The notes beneath the pieces were generated by a model. It did not search any database and was not told where the DNA came from. It saw only the letters and a program-made list of their open reading frames with translations. A DNA stretch of 21,991 bases from assembly GCA_947074335.1 (NCBI GenBank), contig CAMTPG010000007.1, positions 1 through 21,991 on the forward strand, in the 5' to 3' direction. Positions 8,276 through 16,009 of the stretch are shown here, in pieces. Source of the stretch: an uncultured Parabacteroides sp. (GTDB lineage Bacteria; Bacteroidota; Bacteroidia; Bacteroidales; Tannerellaceae). How positions within the stretch are numbered: position 1 is the stretch's first letter; every line of letters begins with the position of its first letter. The position numbers were made by a program, and so were the translations under genes.

Positions 8276-9532
8276 ATGAAAAACATAAAAATATTTTCGA
8301 AAGACTGGTTGCAACTGCATCCTTACACACAATCGGATGAAACCGATTTATATTATACCTATGTGGCAAACCGCATTCATCAGTTATTATATGAAACCAG
8401 ACTGGGTTATTCGTTCGAGAAAGAGGAGACAAAAGAGATCAGTTTGCGACTGGCTGCCTATTTCGAGGATGTAATCTCGGGATTAAATATCTGGCGCTCT
8501 TTTATTCTGGAATATAAAAAGTTGTTCGGCACCTATTTACCTTTTTATCTGGTAAGCGATAATTACTATGAAGATGAGGTTAATCTGGAAGACATCCGCT
8601 TTTTACTCTGGCATTATACACAACAATATCATGGTGCACGCAAAGGCACTTTTGTAAGTCCGGATAATCAGGCTAACGAAGACAGCGCCCGCAAAATCTA
8701 CGATTTCTTTTGCGATGAATGGACCGTTGCTCCCGAAAATGAAAAGATGCAGAAGCTTTTCGCGCCCGAAACACGCTATGAGGATGAAACAGTCTTCAAC
8801 AATCTGATTCACTGGTTCCATTATAACAGTTACCTGTTTACCGATTCAAACGAAGAATTGACAGAAACCGTAAAAGCATACTGGAAGATGAATCCGATGG
8901 AACGCGGCAATGATGAAGTGGTGATTCTGCATAATGCACTGGCACATTTCTCGAAAACAGCAATGCTGGCTTATACCTCGCCCAAATGGCTGTCGCTGAT
9001 TATGCCCGAATCGCATCCCGATTATGCATTGTTTGCCAAACGTGGTGCAGAAACACAAGAGGCCACCTTACCGGTTGCAGCCGACGAAGAGGAAAAAATC
9101 AAGCAGCAGATTGAGAAATTCCGTGAAAAAGCCGGCGATAAAAAGATTCTTTATTTTGAATCGAAGAAAGAGGTGGCTGCATTTATCGAAAACGAACTGG
9201 ATATCCGTGAAGATCTGCATCTGGAACAGATTTATCAGATGCAACTGGCGCTGTATGCTTCCGAAAAAGACGGCCTGCAGCTGATTCTACACGGTGTGGA
9301 ATGTATCAAAGATGAAAATAATCCCTATTACAATCAGAAGATTGCTGCCGAACAGGCTATCGCCTATTTCATTGTGAAACAGGTCAGCATTGATTTCCTC
9401 TATACGATGGCAGAGAACCATATGCTGGATGATGCACAGGCAAAAAGTCTGATCAGCGAAGCGCGCAGCAAAGCCATTGTACAGGATAACTGGCAATTTA
9501 TTTCGCGCTATTTTCTGAGAGAATATAAATAA
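8276..9532 (+). CDS. Uncharacterised DUF3843-like protein
   Basis: 418 residues, no signal peptide or membrane segment, so cytoplasmic. It resembles the Bacteroidales family DUF3843; I base this on recall of the N-terminal pattern (KDWLQLHPY), not on a search. The sequence is rich in aromatic and acidic residues and looks mostly helical. A Glu/Lys-rich, probably coiled-coil stretch (DEEEKIKQQIEKFREKAGDK, about residues 273-295) divides it into two halves. I see no nucleotide-binding, nuclease or other catalytic motif. It is transcribed alone: the receptor operon diverges upstream and a bidirectional terminator follows. Function unknown. Confidence 0.75.
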   Translation: MKNIKIFSKDWLQLHPYTQSDETDLYYTYVANRIHQLLYETRLGYSFEKEETKEISLRLAAYFEDVISGLNIWRSFILEYKKLFGTYLPFYLVSDNYYEDEVNLEDIRFLLWHYTQQYHGARKGTFVSPDNQANEDSARKIYDFFCDEWTVAPENEKMQKLFAPETRYEDETVFNNLIHWFHYNSYLFTDSNEELTETVKAYWKMNPMERGNDEVVILHNALAHFSKTAMLAYTSPKWLSLIMPESHPDYALFAKRGAETQEATLPVAADEEEKIKQQIEKFREKAGDKKILYFESKKEVAAFIENELDIREDLHLEQIYQMQLALYASEKDGLQLILHGVECIKDENNPYYNQKIAAEQAIAYFIVKQVSIDFLYTMAENHMLDDAQAKSLISEARSKAIVQDNWQFISRYFLREYK

Positions 9533-9574
9533 AAGAAGCTGAAATTTTGCCGGGACAGGCATAATGTGATCATT

Positions 9575-9594
9575 CACCGGTTTTATATCCGGTG
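9575..9594 (+). terminator. Small hairpin after the DUF3843-like gene
   Basis: A perfect 6-bp stem (9575-9580 with 9589-9594) with an 8-base loop, but without a good T run. It may be an auxiliary 3'-end structure ahead of the stronger terminator at 9639-9687. Confidence 0.25.
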
Positions 9595-9638
9595 TTAGAA
9601 AATTAATTACAAATAATCAGTTATAACAACTGATTCAA

Positions 9639-9687
9639 AAAAAAGGAAGTCCGGATTATACAAATGTATTTTCAGACTTCCTTTTTT
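9639..9687. terminator. Bidirectional terminator between convergent genes
   Basis: A perfect 13-bp stem (9639-9651 with 9675-9687) has six T at the plus-strand end. Its A run (9637-9644) gives a T run on the minus strand. It serves the plus-strand DUF3843-like gene and the minus-strand oxidoreductase gene. A second 8-bp hairpin (9615-9622 with 9628-9635) lies just to the left. Confidence 0.85.
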
Positions 9688-9780
9688 AATTCTCTATTTT
9701 ACAATTTAAACAGCGGGATTTTATCGTAACAGACTGATCGAATCAGTTGTCAGCATTGCTTTCGTCCACTGAAAAATCAT

Positions 9781-10812
9781 TCAATCCATTTTATCCGACG
9801 GATAAATAACGCCGAGTTGCCGGCGGATTTCATCCAGAATCTCCAGCACAATCAGCGAATTTTCCGGGCTGTTGATTTCGGATTCTCTTTTTCCGCTTTC
9901 TATCAGATTGATAAATTCTTCTACTTCATAAAAATATTCATCTTTTCCGGACGGAATACTAATAACTTGCGGTTCGGCAACCGGACCTTTACCCGAAGCT
10001 GCACTGATGCGCGGTGTAAACGTAACTTCCCCGATCAGATTGATGCGATTGGCTGTTATTATTCCCGCTTCTCCCTGTATTTCGGTAGGCAGCATCGAAT
10101 CGGCAATCTTTGAATAGAGTACAGTGGCATTCATACCGGGATATTCAAAATTAACGGCTCCCTGACCATCCACACCCGATTCGAGTAAAACGCCCGATGC
10201 CTGAATTTGCCGTGGCCGCCCAAACAAAACAACCATCGGATAAATGGTATAGATTCCGATATCCATCAGTGCCCCGTTCGAATATTCCGGCTTAAAGGCA
10301 TTCAGCACCACGCCTTCTTTATATTTATCATAGCGTGAAGAATACTGGCAATAGGAAGAAAAATAGCGGCGAATCGTTCCGACTTGGGCCAAAGCAGCTT
10401 TCAGACGCAGAAAATTCGGTGTCAGAGTTGGTTTCATGGCCTCCATTAGTGTTACATGATATTGCCGGGCCACGGCAATCATCTCCCGCGCTTCGCGGGC
10501 ATTCGAAGCCAATGGCTTTTCGCACAATACATGTTTACCCTGTTGCATACACATAATGCTTTGTGAGGCATGCATAAAATTAGGCGACGCAATATATACG
10601 GCATCAATCAGCGGACTGGCAGCCATCGCCTCCAGCGAAGTAAAAGTATGAGGAATCTGATAACGGGCTGCAAATTCATCGGCACGCTCCTTTGTTCGCG
10701 AATAAACAGCAGTTAATTCAAAGCGTTCATCCTGTTTTGCACCTGTAATTACCCAATCGGTAATAAAATTAGTGCCAACAATTCCAAATCGTATTTTTTT
10801 AGTTTTTTCCAT
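9781..10812 (-). CDS. Gfo/Idh/MocA-family NAD(P)-dependent oxidoreductase
   Basis: 343 residues, cytoplasmic. The N-terminal Rossmann fold carries GIVGTNFI (10-17). CEKPLA (Glu98-Lys99-Pro100) is the family's conserved Lys-Pro motif. The C-terminal alpha/beta domain carries GALMDIGIYTIYP, in which Tyr sits where many relatives have the catalytic His. Together with LMEAMKP this resembles the dihydrodiol-dehydrogenase-like branch. Members oxidise or reduce sugars, inositols or related alcohols; the substrate here is not predictable. It starts 15 bases after the ComB-like gene on the same strand, so the two are very likely co-transcribed. Confidence 0.88.
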   Translation of the reverse strand: MEKTKKIRFGIVGTNFITDWVITGAKQDERFELTAVYSRTKERADEFAARYQIPHTFTSLEAMAASPLIDAVYIASPNFMHASQSIMCMQQGKHVLCEKPLASNAREAREMIAVARQYHVTLMEAMKPTLTPNFLRLKAALAQVGTIRRYFSSYCQYSSRYDKYKEGVVLNAFKPEYSNGALMDIGIYTIYPMVVLFGRPRQIQASGVLLESGVDGQGAVNFEYPGMNATVLYSKIADSMLPTEIQGEAGIITANRINLIGEVTFTPRISAASGKGPVAEPQVISIPSGKDEYFYEVEEFINLIESGKRESEINSPENSLIVLEILDEIRRQLGVIYPSDKMD

Positions 10813-10827
10813 ATTACAGTAAATCGA

Positions 10828-11538
10828 TTATTTCAGATAAAGTACATTATTTTCAATGAAAAGACGCGGCACTTTCCGGCTTATATTTAAAGTAAGACAA
10901 TAAGGAACCACCTCTTCCAGCCGGTGCGCTTTCAATCGGGCATAATGATCGGATTCAGATACATAATGCAGTGCATCTGCCTGATGATTGCGCCACATAT
11001 CATAAGCTATTCGCGCCGCATCGCTGGCCGGTAAATAACCGGCTTGTAGCAGTAAATCGACTACGGCTCCGCCAAAAAGGGAATCTTCGATATTCACCTG
11101 ATCATTCCAACCCGAACAAAGCACAATAACATCCCGTTTCTGAAGCAGACAATAATCGACAACTGCCTGTAAATTAAGGAATGCACCAATAATCACCTGA
11201 TGAGCCTGTTGAGCCATTGATATGGCTTTTGTGCCATTGGTGGTTGTCATTACAATTTCTTTTCCTTTCACCTTTTCGGGTGAATAATCAAAGGGTGAAT
11301 TGCCAAAATCAGCAAACTCGCAACGTTCTACATTCCGTTCGGCACCCACCAGCCAGCCTTCGGCTTTATAAACTGCAGCCTCTTCGAGCCTCTCTACAGG
11401 CCGTATCAGTGCAGCACCGCTCTCAAAAGCAGCAATCATGGTTGTGGTAGCTCTGAAAATATCCGTTACAATAACAATAGCTTCCGATTGATGATAATAA
11501 GGATATAATGCCGGGGATAAACAAACCTCTATTTTCAT
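10828..11538 (-). CDS. comB: 2-phosphosulfolactate phosphatase (ComB family)
   Basis: 236 residues, about the normal ComB length. Conserved motifs are visible: VTDIFRATTT (Asp26), GAERN (Glu67-Arg68), FGNSPFDY, TTTNGTKA (98-105), CSGW (141-144) and NIEDSLFGG (Glu151-Asp152). ComB removes phosphate from 2-phospho-3-sulfolactate to give sulfolactate, a step of coenzyme M synthesis in methanogens. Bacteroidetes lack coenzyme M, so the enzyme presumably serves another phosphorylated alpha-hydroxy acid or a sulfonate route. It is the first gene of a two-gene unit with the Gfo/Idh/MocA oxidoreductase. ComA and other sulfonate-pathway genes are not seen in this window. The family call is firm; the in vivo substrate is inferred. 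Confidence 0.85.
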   Translation of the reverse strand: MKIEVCLSPALYPYYHQSEAIVIVTDIFRATTTMIAAFESGAALIRPVERLEEAAVYKAEGWLVGAERNVERCEFADFGNSPFDYSPEKVKGKEIVMTTTNGTKAISMAQQAHQVIIGAFLNLQAVVDYCLLQKRDVIVLCSGWNDQVNIEDSLFGGAVVDLLLQAGYLPASDAARIAYDMWRNHQADALHYVSESDHYARLKAHRLEEVVPYCLTLNISRKVPRLFIENNVLYLK

Positions 11539-11558
11539 ATTAATCTTTTTTATCTATA

Positions 11559-11566
11559 CAAAAATA
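11559..11566 (-). promoter_or_regulatory. Possible -7 element for the ComB-like operon
   Basis: Minus strand TATTTTTG matches TAnnTTTG, 21 bases upstream of the ATG at 11538. No good -33 element is visible at the right distance, and the region is A/T-rich, so a chance match is possible. Confidence 0.3.
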
Positions 11567-11640
11567 CACCTCTTTTTGAACAATTCTTTTAAATGGCTGT
11601 TTTTTTAATACATTATGAAAATCGTTTTAAACTTAGTCGT

Positions 11641-12213
11641 ATGAAAAAAATTGTATCAATTGTAGTTGTCATGGCCTTTATTTTTGGCGGATTGGCACAA
11701 GTAAATGCTCAAAGCATTAAACAAGAAGAAAGAAAAGAAAAAAGAGAGGAACGTTTGCAAAGAGACGCAATTATGGGAGCAGCTGCTTTCCAAACTGCAG
11801 TACAGGCAATTGAAAGTGGTTCCTGGGTTATTCAGGCTAATACTGTTCAACCGCTTAACGGACGTCTTTTCTATGTAAACTCTAACACCAATTATGTATC
11901 TGTGAATGACGGACAGGCAACAGTACAGGTGGCTTCTAATTCACCTTATCCAGGTCCTAACGGATTAGGCGGTATCACCGTTCAGGGAAATGTTTCCAAC
12001 CTGCAGGTTGAACAGGAAAAGAATGGCAACGTTTATGTAACATTCGCTGTGCAAGGAGTATTTATCTCTGCTACATTAAGTATGGTACTTTATAACAATT
12101 CTGGTAATGCTACAATCACAGTAGATCCGAACTTCTCAAATCGTGACTTAACATTAACAGGCCCGCTGGTACCTTATTCAGAATCAAATGTATTCCAGGG
12201 AACAACTTACTAA
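11641..12213 (+). CDS. Secreted DUF4251-family protein
   Basis: The frame is open to an ATG at 11593, but I place the start at 11641, where MKKIVSIVVVMAFIFGG begins a typical signal peptide ending NAQS. That gives 190 residues. After a short, highly charged helix (QEERKEKREERLQRD) comes a beta-rich domain of about 140 residues with the DUF4251 pattern (Tyr/Asn-rich strands, SNSPYPGPNGLGGITVQG near the middle). It is presumably periplasmic; no function is established for the family as far as I know. Its composition is A/T-richer and more Asn-rich than its neighbours. It is a single-gene unit, divergent from the ComB-like operon and closed by its own terminator. Confidence 0.8.
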   Translation: MKKIVSIVVVMAFIFGGLAQVNAQSIKQEERKEKREERLQRDAIMGAAAFQTAVQAIESGSWVIQANTVQPLNGRLFYVNSNTNYVSVNDGQATVQVASNSPYPGPNGLGGITVQGNVSNLQVEQEKNGNVYVTFAVQGVFISATLSMVLYNNSGNATITVDPNFSNRDLTLTGPLVPYSESNVFQGTTY

Positions 12214-12242
12214 TAAATTATTTCTTATATAAAACGGAAAGA

Positions 12243-12267
12243 GGCTGCCCGATGGCAGCCTTTTTTT
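12243..12267 (+). terminator. Intrinsic terminator of the DUF4251 gene
   Basis: Perfect 7-bp G/C-rich stem (12243-12249 with 12254-12260), 4-base loop CGAT, then seven T (12261-12267). A textbook terminator 30 bases past the stop. Confidence 0.92.
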
Positions 12268-12289
12268 ATGATCGCAAATATTATATAAA

Positions 12290-12355
12290 CGGTTCGCAAG
12301 GGAATTTTAATCGGTTTACAAGGGGATTTAAACGCTCTTGCAAGGGAAATCCAAC
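12290..12355. repeat. Three tandem degenerate 22-nt repeats
   Basis: The core CAAGGG occurs at 12297, 12319 and 12341, an exact spacing of 22 each time. Aligned at that period, the three units share a pattern close to CGGTTTGCAAGGGAATTTAA, with the third unit most diverged on its left side. They lie in a stretch of about 300 bases (12268-12573) without a gene. The rest of that stretch shows only the bidirectional hairpin at 12507-12550. Confidence 0.65.
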
Positions 12356-12506
12356 CGAATTATGAAGCCTTTTCTTTTCGGTAATACGCTTATATTTACA
12401 ACGCAATTCCGAAACTCCGATAATTCTGACAAAAGCAGATCATCCGAAGAATTGTAAACAAATTATCCAAAGAGCCGAAAGAAAATCACAGATAATATCC
12501 GACAAA

Positions 12507-12550
12507 AAAAAGACTGCCTGTTATTCGATGAATAAGCAAACAGTCTTTTT
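12507..12550. terminator. Bidirectional terminator of the NagB/PIG-L gene
   Basis: Perfect 10-bp stem (12507-12516 with 12541-12550) with an inner 6-bp stem (12521-12526 with 12530-12535). A minus-strand T run comes from the A run at 12504-12510, and there is a plus-strand T run at 12546-12550. It lies 24 bases beyond the minus-strand stop codon. Confidence 0.8.
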
Positions 12551-12573
12551 AAATTTATGCTGATACCGGTTTA

Positions 12574-14556
12574 TCAGATCGGTTTATATTTTACAAAGGC
12601 TTCAATCGCTTCGTATGAGGCTAAGCCCAGTTTATGATACAGATCGGCTGTGGCACGGTTGCGATCTTCGGCACGCTGCCAGAACAGACGTTCGTCGTCG
12701 CCCAGGAAGGGAGCGCTTTCGGCCTGCGACTGGTGTTTGAGGATTGCATTACGTTTGTGGCGCAATTCTTCCGGCGAAATCGGAACAGCCATTTCCACAT
12801 GGTCCATTTCCCATTCGGCCCAGGCTCCGCGATACATCCAGATTGTACAGTTTTTCATCCACTCTTCGTTTTTCAGCTCATCTACGGCAGCCAGTACGGC
12901 ATTCAGACAAACACGGTGTGTGCCGTGCGGATCGGCCAAATCGCCGGCTACAAACATTTCGTCGGGTTTGATGTCGATCAACAGCTTTTTCACGATTTCA
13001 ATATCCGCTTCGCTGATGTCATTCTTTTTCACCATACCGGTTTCATAGAACGGCAGATCCAGGAAATGGATGTGATTATCATCTTTGATGCCGCTGTAAC
13101 GACAACCGGCACGCGCCTCTTCGCGACGGATTGTACCTTTCATGAACAATACATCTTTGCGTTCGGGCTGACCTTCCACTTTTTCTTCGCGCAGATAATG
13201 GATAATATCTTCGGCTTTATCTTTTACGGTTTTATCGGTTGTATACTGACTGCATACATCGCGCAGGAATTCGCAATAACGAATTACCTCTTCGTCGCCA
13301 ACAGCAATATTACCTGAAGTTTCGTAAGCTACATGTACATCATGATTCTGAACACACAAGCGGTGGAATGTGCCGCCCATTGAGATTACATCATCATCAG
13401 GATGCGGACTGAAGATAACCACCTTCTTGGGATAAGGCGTGGCGCGTTCGGGACGATTGGTATCGTCGGCATTGGGCTTTCCGCCCGGCCATCCGGTAAT
13501 GGTATGCTGGATATCATTGAAAATCTTGATATTTACATTATAAGCAGAACCGTATAAGGCCAGCAATTCGCCCAGACCATGTTCGCGGTAATCCTTATTG
13601 GTAAGTTTCAGAATCGGTTTTTCGGTAAGCAGACACAACCATACAATAGCACGGCGAATCAGCTTATTATCCCATTCGCAGTTCGAAACCAGCCAGGGAT
13701 GTGAGATGCGGGTTAAATCGTAAGCTGCGCTCAGATCTACAATCACTTTAGCATCGGCATGATTCTGCAGATACGAAGAGGGAACAGATTCGCTTACTTT
13801 TCCTTCTACCGTACGGGCAATAATTTTGGCTTTATCATCACCCCAGGCCATCAGAACAGCCTGTTTGGCATGCATCATCGTGCCGATACCCATGGTAATT
13901 ACACCGGCAGGAACCGATTCGGTCGACGGGAATGTGCGGGCAGCCTCTTTGCGTGAAGCACCTTCCAGCAAGACCAGTCGTGTGCGCGAACTGGGCGAAG
14001 CACCCGATTCGTTAAACATAATATTGCTTGCATGACCTACACCCAGCAAAATATAATCGATGCCGCCCACTTTCTGAATGGTTTGTTCGAATGTACGACA
14101 GAAATCCAAAATGGTTTCTTTAGCCATACAACCATCGGGAGCATATATATTTTCGGGGTTGATATCGATATGATCCAGTAAAGCCTCTTTCAGACGAGCC
14201 ACATTTCCGGCTGTAGGTGCAGGCAACGGATAAAATTCATATTCCACAAAAACAATTACATTTTGAAAACTCAATTGTTCTTCGTTATGCAGACGAATCA
14301 GTTCTTTATAAATACTCAGAGGAGAGCGTCCGCCCGGAAGAGCAAGTACAAAATTCTCACCGCTTTTCTGCTTTTCACGAATCTGTCCGGCTATCTCCTG
14401 TGCAATGGCAACCGAACCTTCTTCTACGGATTGATAAATAGTTGTCGGAATCTTCTCTAAACGAGTTAAAACAGAATGCTCAAAAGCATTCTCGGGACGA
14501 TAATACCGCTGCGGTATTCGTGTCAGCGTAATCTGAGAACTAAGATCTGTTTTCAT
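12574..14556 (-). CDS. NagB-like / PIG-L deacetylase fusion protein
   Basis: 660 residues, two domains. Residues about 40-290 match glucosamine-6-phosphate deaminase (NagB): LALPGGRSP (72-79), FNE (181-183), SRTRL. However, the E. coli catalytic Asp72 position is Tyr106 (FVEYEFYPL), Asp141 is Ala176 and His143 is Asn178 (GVGHASNIMFNE); only the Glu148 equivalent, Glu183, remains. Residues about 375-640 are a PIG-L/LmbE-type zinc deacetylase with FSPHPDDDVISMGG (His385, Asp387, Asp388) and DPHGTHR (His544/His547), all intact. I recall Bacteroides homologues of the same fusion annotated as glucosamine-6-phosphate deaminase. Active deacetylation of an N-acetylated sugar substrate is plausible; deamination by this protein is doubtful. 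The adjacent upstream gene is nagA, which fits amino-sugar metabolism. Single gene with its own -7 motif. Confidence 0.88.
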   Translation of the reverse strand: MKTDLSSQITLTRIPQRYYRPENAFEHSVLTRLEKIPTTIYQSVEEGSVAIAQEIAGQIREKQKSGENFVLALPGGRSPLSIYKELIRLHNEEQLSFQNVIVFVEYEFYPLPAPTAGNVARLKEALLDHIDINPENIYAPDGCMAKETILDFCRTFEQTIQKVGGIDYILLGVGHASNIMFNESGASPSSRTRLVLLEGASRKEAARTFPSTESVPAGVITMGIGTMMHAKQAVLMAWGDDKAKIIARTVEGKVSESVPSSYLQNHADAKVIVDLSAAYDLTRISHPWLVSNCEWDNKLIRRAIVWLCLLTEKPILKLTNKDYREHGLGELLALYGSAYNVNIKIFNDIQHTITGWPGGKPNADDTNRPERATPYPKKVVIFSPHPDDDVISMGGTFHRLCVQNHDVHVAYETSGNIAVGDEEVIRYCEFLRDVCSQYTTDKTVKDKAEDIIHYLREEKVEGQPERKDVLFMKGTIRREEARAGCRYSGIKDDNHIHFLDLPFYETGMVKKNDISEADIEIVKKLLIDIKPDEMFVAGDLADPHGTHRVCLNAVLAAVDELKNEEWMKNCTIWMYRGAWAEWEMDHVEMAVPISPEELRHKRNAILKHQSQAESAPFLGDDERLFWQRAEDRNRATADLYHKLGLASYEAIEAFVKYKPI

Positions 14557-14597
14557 TATTAATTGTCGATTTAGTTTTATTTGTTAATCTAAGCATA

Positions 14598-14605
14598 CAA
14601 ATATA
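14598..14605 (-). promoter_or_regulatory. -7 element for the NagB/PIG-L gene
   Basis: Minus strand TATATTTG matches TAnnTTTG exactly and predicts a leader of about 36 bases. The -33 element is unclear. Confidence 0.45.
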
Positions 14606-14691
14606 ACAAATAAAAGGTTATTCAGAATTTAATATGATTTAAAAAAATAGCTATTCACTTAAAAATTATCATTTATAAAGCAGACAGGCAG

Positions 14692-14705
14692 CTGTTTATA
14701 AACAG
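14692..14705. promoter_or_regulatory. Perfect 14-bp palindrome between nagA and the NagB/PIG-L gene
   Basis: CTGTTTATAAACAG reads the same on both strands. It lies two bases beyond the nagA stop and about 90 bp upstream of the -7 motif of the next gene. A dimeric repressor could bind it, or it could be a short 3'-end structure of nagA. It has no loop and no following T run, so a terminator is unlikely. Confidence 0.35.
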
Positions 14706-14707
14706 AT

Positions 14708-15880
14708 TTACAAACCCGAATAAACCGGATTACCCATTGCCCAGACAGCCTGAATTTGCAATTCGCTGTTCATAAGCTGGATGTCTGCATCTTTACCTGC
14801 TTGGAGCGACCCTTTACGATGAAAGACCTGCATCAGCCGGGCCGGTGTTTCGGAAGCCATACATACGGCATCTTCGAGCGGAACGCCGGCCTGTTGTACC
14901 ATGGTTCGGATCGTTCGGTCCATAGTGGCAATACTGCCGGCCAGAGCAGAGCCGTCGGCCAGTTTACAAACATCATCTTCAATGATCACACGCGGATCAT
15001 ACGCTTTTGATCCGGGATAAGCAGCACAGGCCATAGCATCGGTAACCAGCACGGTTTTTTCCACTCCTTTCAGTTTATGCACCAGTTTAAGCAGTGCGGG
15101 AGGCAGATGAATGCCGTCGGCAATGATTTCTACCGGCAGCTGATCCGTGAGATAGACTGCTTCGACAGTACCCTCCTTTTTATAAGCACCCGATTTATGC
15201 ACGGCAGTCATGGCATTGTAAAAATGCGTGACATGCGCAAATCCGGCTTCACAGGCAGCCTGAACCAGCGGATAATCTGCCTGCGTATGCGCAATACCGG
15301 CCAGAATACCCCGACAACTTACAGTCTTCGCAAATTGAAGTGCGCCGGGCAATTCGGGCGATGCATCCCATCGACGGATACAACCGGTCTGATCGAGCAA
15401 AGGCAGATATTCACTGCTATCGGGATTGCATATAAATTCAGGCATCTGTCCGCCGGCCATGGCGGGATTCAGATACGGACCTTCCAGATGCAATCCTAAA
15501 ACCGGGCTGTCAGCTTCTGCCATCAGCTTTTCGGTAGTGGCAACAGCCTGTCGGATCATTTCAAAAGAAGAGGCAGCCAGTGTGGGATAAAGTGCAGTAG
15601 TTCCGTAGCGTTGATGTGCGGCTATGATTGCTCTGAAGGCCGTTTCGGTGCCCTCCATAAAATCATGTCCGCCGCCGCCGTGAATGTGTGTATCGATACT
15701 TCCGGGAAGTACAAAACAGCCTTGGGCATCATAGATCAAGGCATCGGGATAAGCAGCAGGATCGGTTTGTATGGCAAGAATCCGTGAACCATGCATCAAG
15801 AGCGAACCGTTTTCGATCCAGCCCTGCGGCGTAAGTATTTTTCCTCCGATAATCTGTGTTAATCTGCTATTCGCATCCAT
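14708..15880 (-). CDS. nagA: N-acetylglucosamine-6-phosphate deacetylase
   Basis: 390 residues, the normal NagA length, amidohydrolase superfamily, cytoplasmic. It converts GlcNAc-6-phosphate to glucosamine-6-phosphate plus acetate. Metal and catalytic residues are all visible: THIHGGG (His65, His67), HLEGPYLNP (Glu133), IAHTQADY (His198), VTHFYNAM (His219) and VTDAM (catalytic Asp281). The glycine-rich GGGGHDF after the first motif and HKSGAYKKEG are typical. Its own -7 motif and the strong terminator just upstream indicate separate transcription from the ABC-F gene. The NagB/PIG-L fusion follows 151 bases downstream and may share a pathway. Confidence 0.93.
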   Translation of the reverse strand: MDANSRLTQIIGGKILTPQGWIENGSLLMHGSRILAIQTDPAAYPDALIYDAQGCFVLPGSIDTHIHGGGGHDFMEGTETAFRAIIAAHQRYGTTALYPTLAASSFEMIRQAVATTEKLMAEADSPVLGLHLEGPYLNPAMAGGQMPEFICNPDSSEYLPLLDQTGCIRRWDASPELPGALQFAKTVSCRGILAGIAHTQADYPLVQAACEAGFAHVTHFYNAMTAVHKSGAYKKEGTVEAVYLTDQLPVEIIADGIHLPPALLKLVHKLKGVEKTVLVTDAMACAAYPGSKAYDPRVIIEDDVCKLADGSALAGSIATMDRTIRTMVQQAGVPLEDAVCMASETPARLMQVFHRKGSLQAGKDADIQLMNSELQIQAVWAMGNPVYSGL

Positions 15881-15907
15881 GTTAAGTTTTTTCCATATTT
15901 AAGCCCG

Positions 15908-15941
15908 CAAAGCTAACAAAATTCTATCAGTATAAACCAAA
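15908..15941 (-). promoter_or_regulatory. Candidate promoter for nagA
   Basis: Minus strand TAGCTTTG (15915 to 15908) matches the -7 consensus. TTTG at 15941-15938 could be the -33 element, 22 bp away, slightly longer than the usual 19-21. The -33 element lies in the T tail of the upstream terminator. Confidence 0.45.
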
Positions 15942-15983
15942 AAAGTATCGGTTTTTCAAAATTATTCGAAAAACCGATACTTT
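15938..15983 (-). terminator. Strong terminator of the ABC-F gene
   Basis: Perfect 16-bp stem (15942-15957 with 15968-15983) with a 10-base loop, followed on the minus strand by a run of T. It lies 26 bases past the stop of the ABC-F gene. Confidence 0.88.
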
Positions 15984-16009
15984 CATAATGTGTTCATATT
16001 GTTTACCAA

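Noticed and set aside
11593..11640. 16-residue N-terminal extension of the DUF4251 protein
   Set aside because: The internal ATG at 11641 begins a standard signal peptide; the extension would place it inside the protein.
12290..12355. CRISPR array
   Set aside because: The repeats are degenerate, have no distinct spacers, number only three, and no cas gene is present.
12360..12550. Possible small RNA on the plus strand ending at the hairpin at 12507-12550
   Set aside because: The only promoter-like motif (TATATTTA near 12390) is imperfect and the hairpin is fully explained as the terminator of the minus-strand gene.
12634..13317. 227-codon open frame on the plus strand opposite the PIG-L domain
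   Set aside because: Shadow of the deacetylase-coding strand, with no homology signals.
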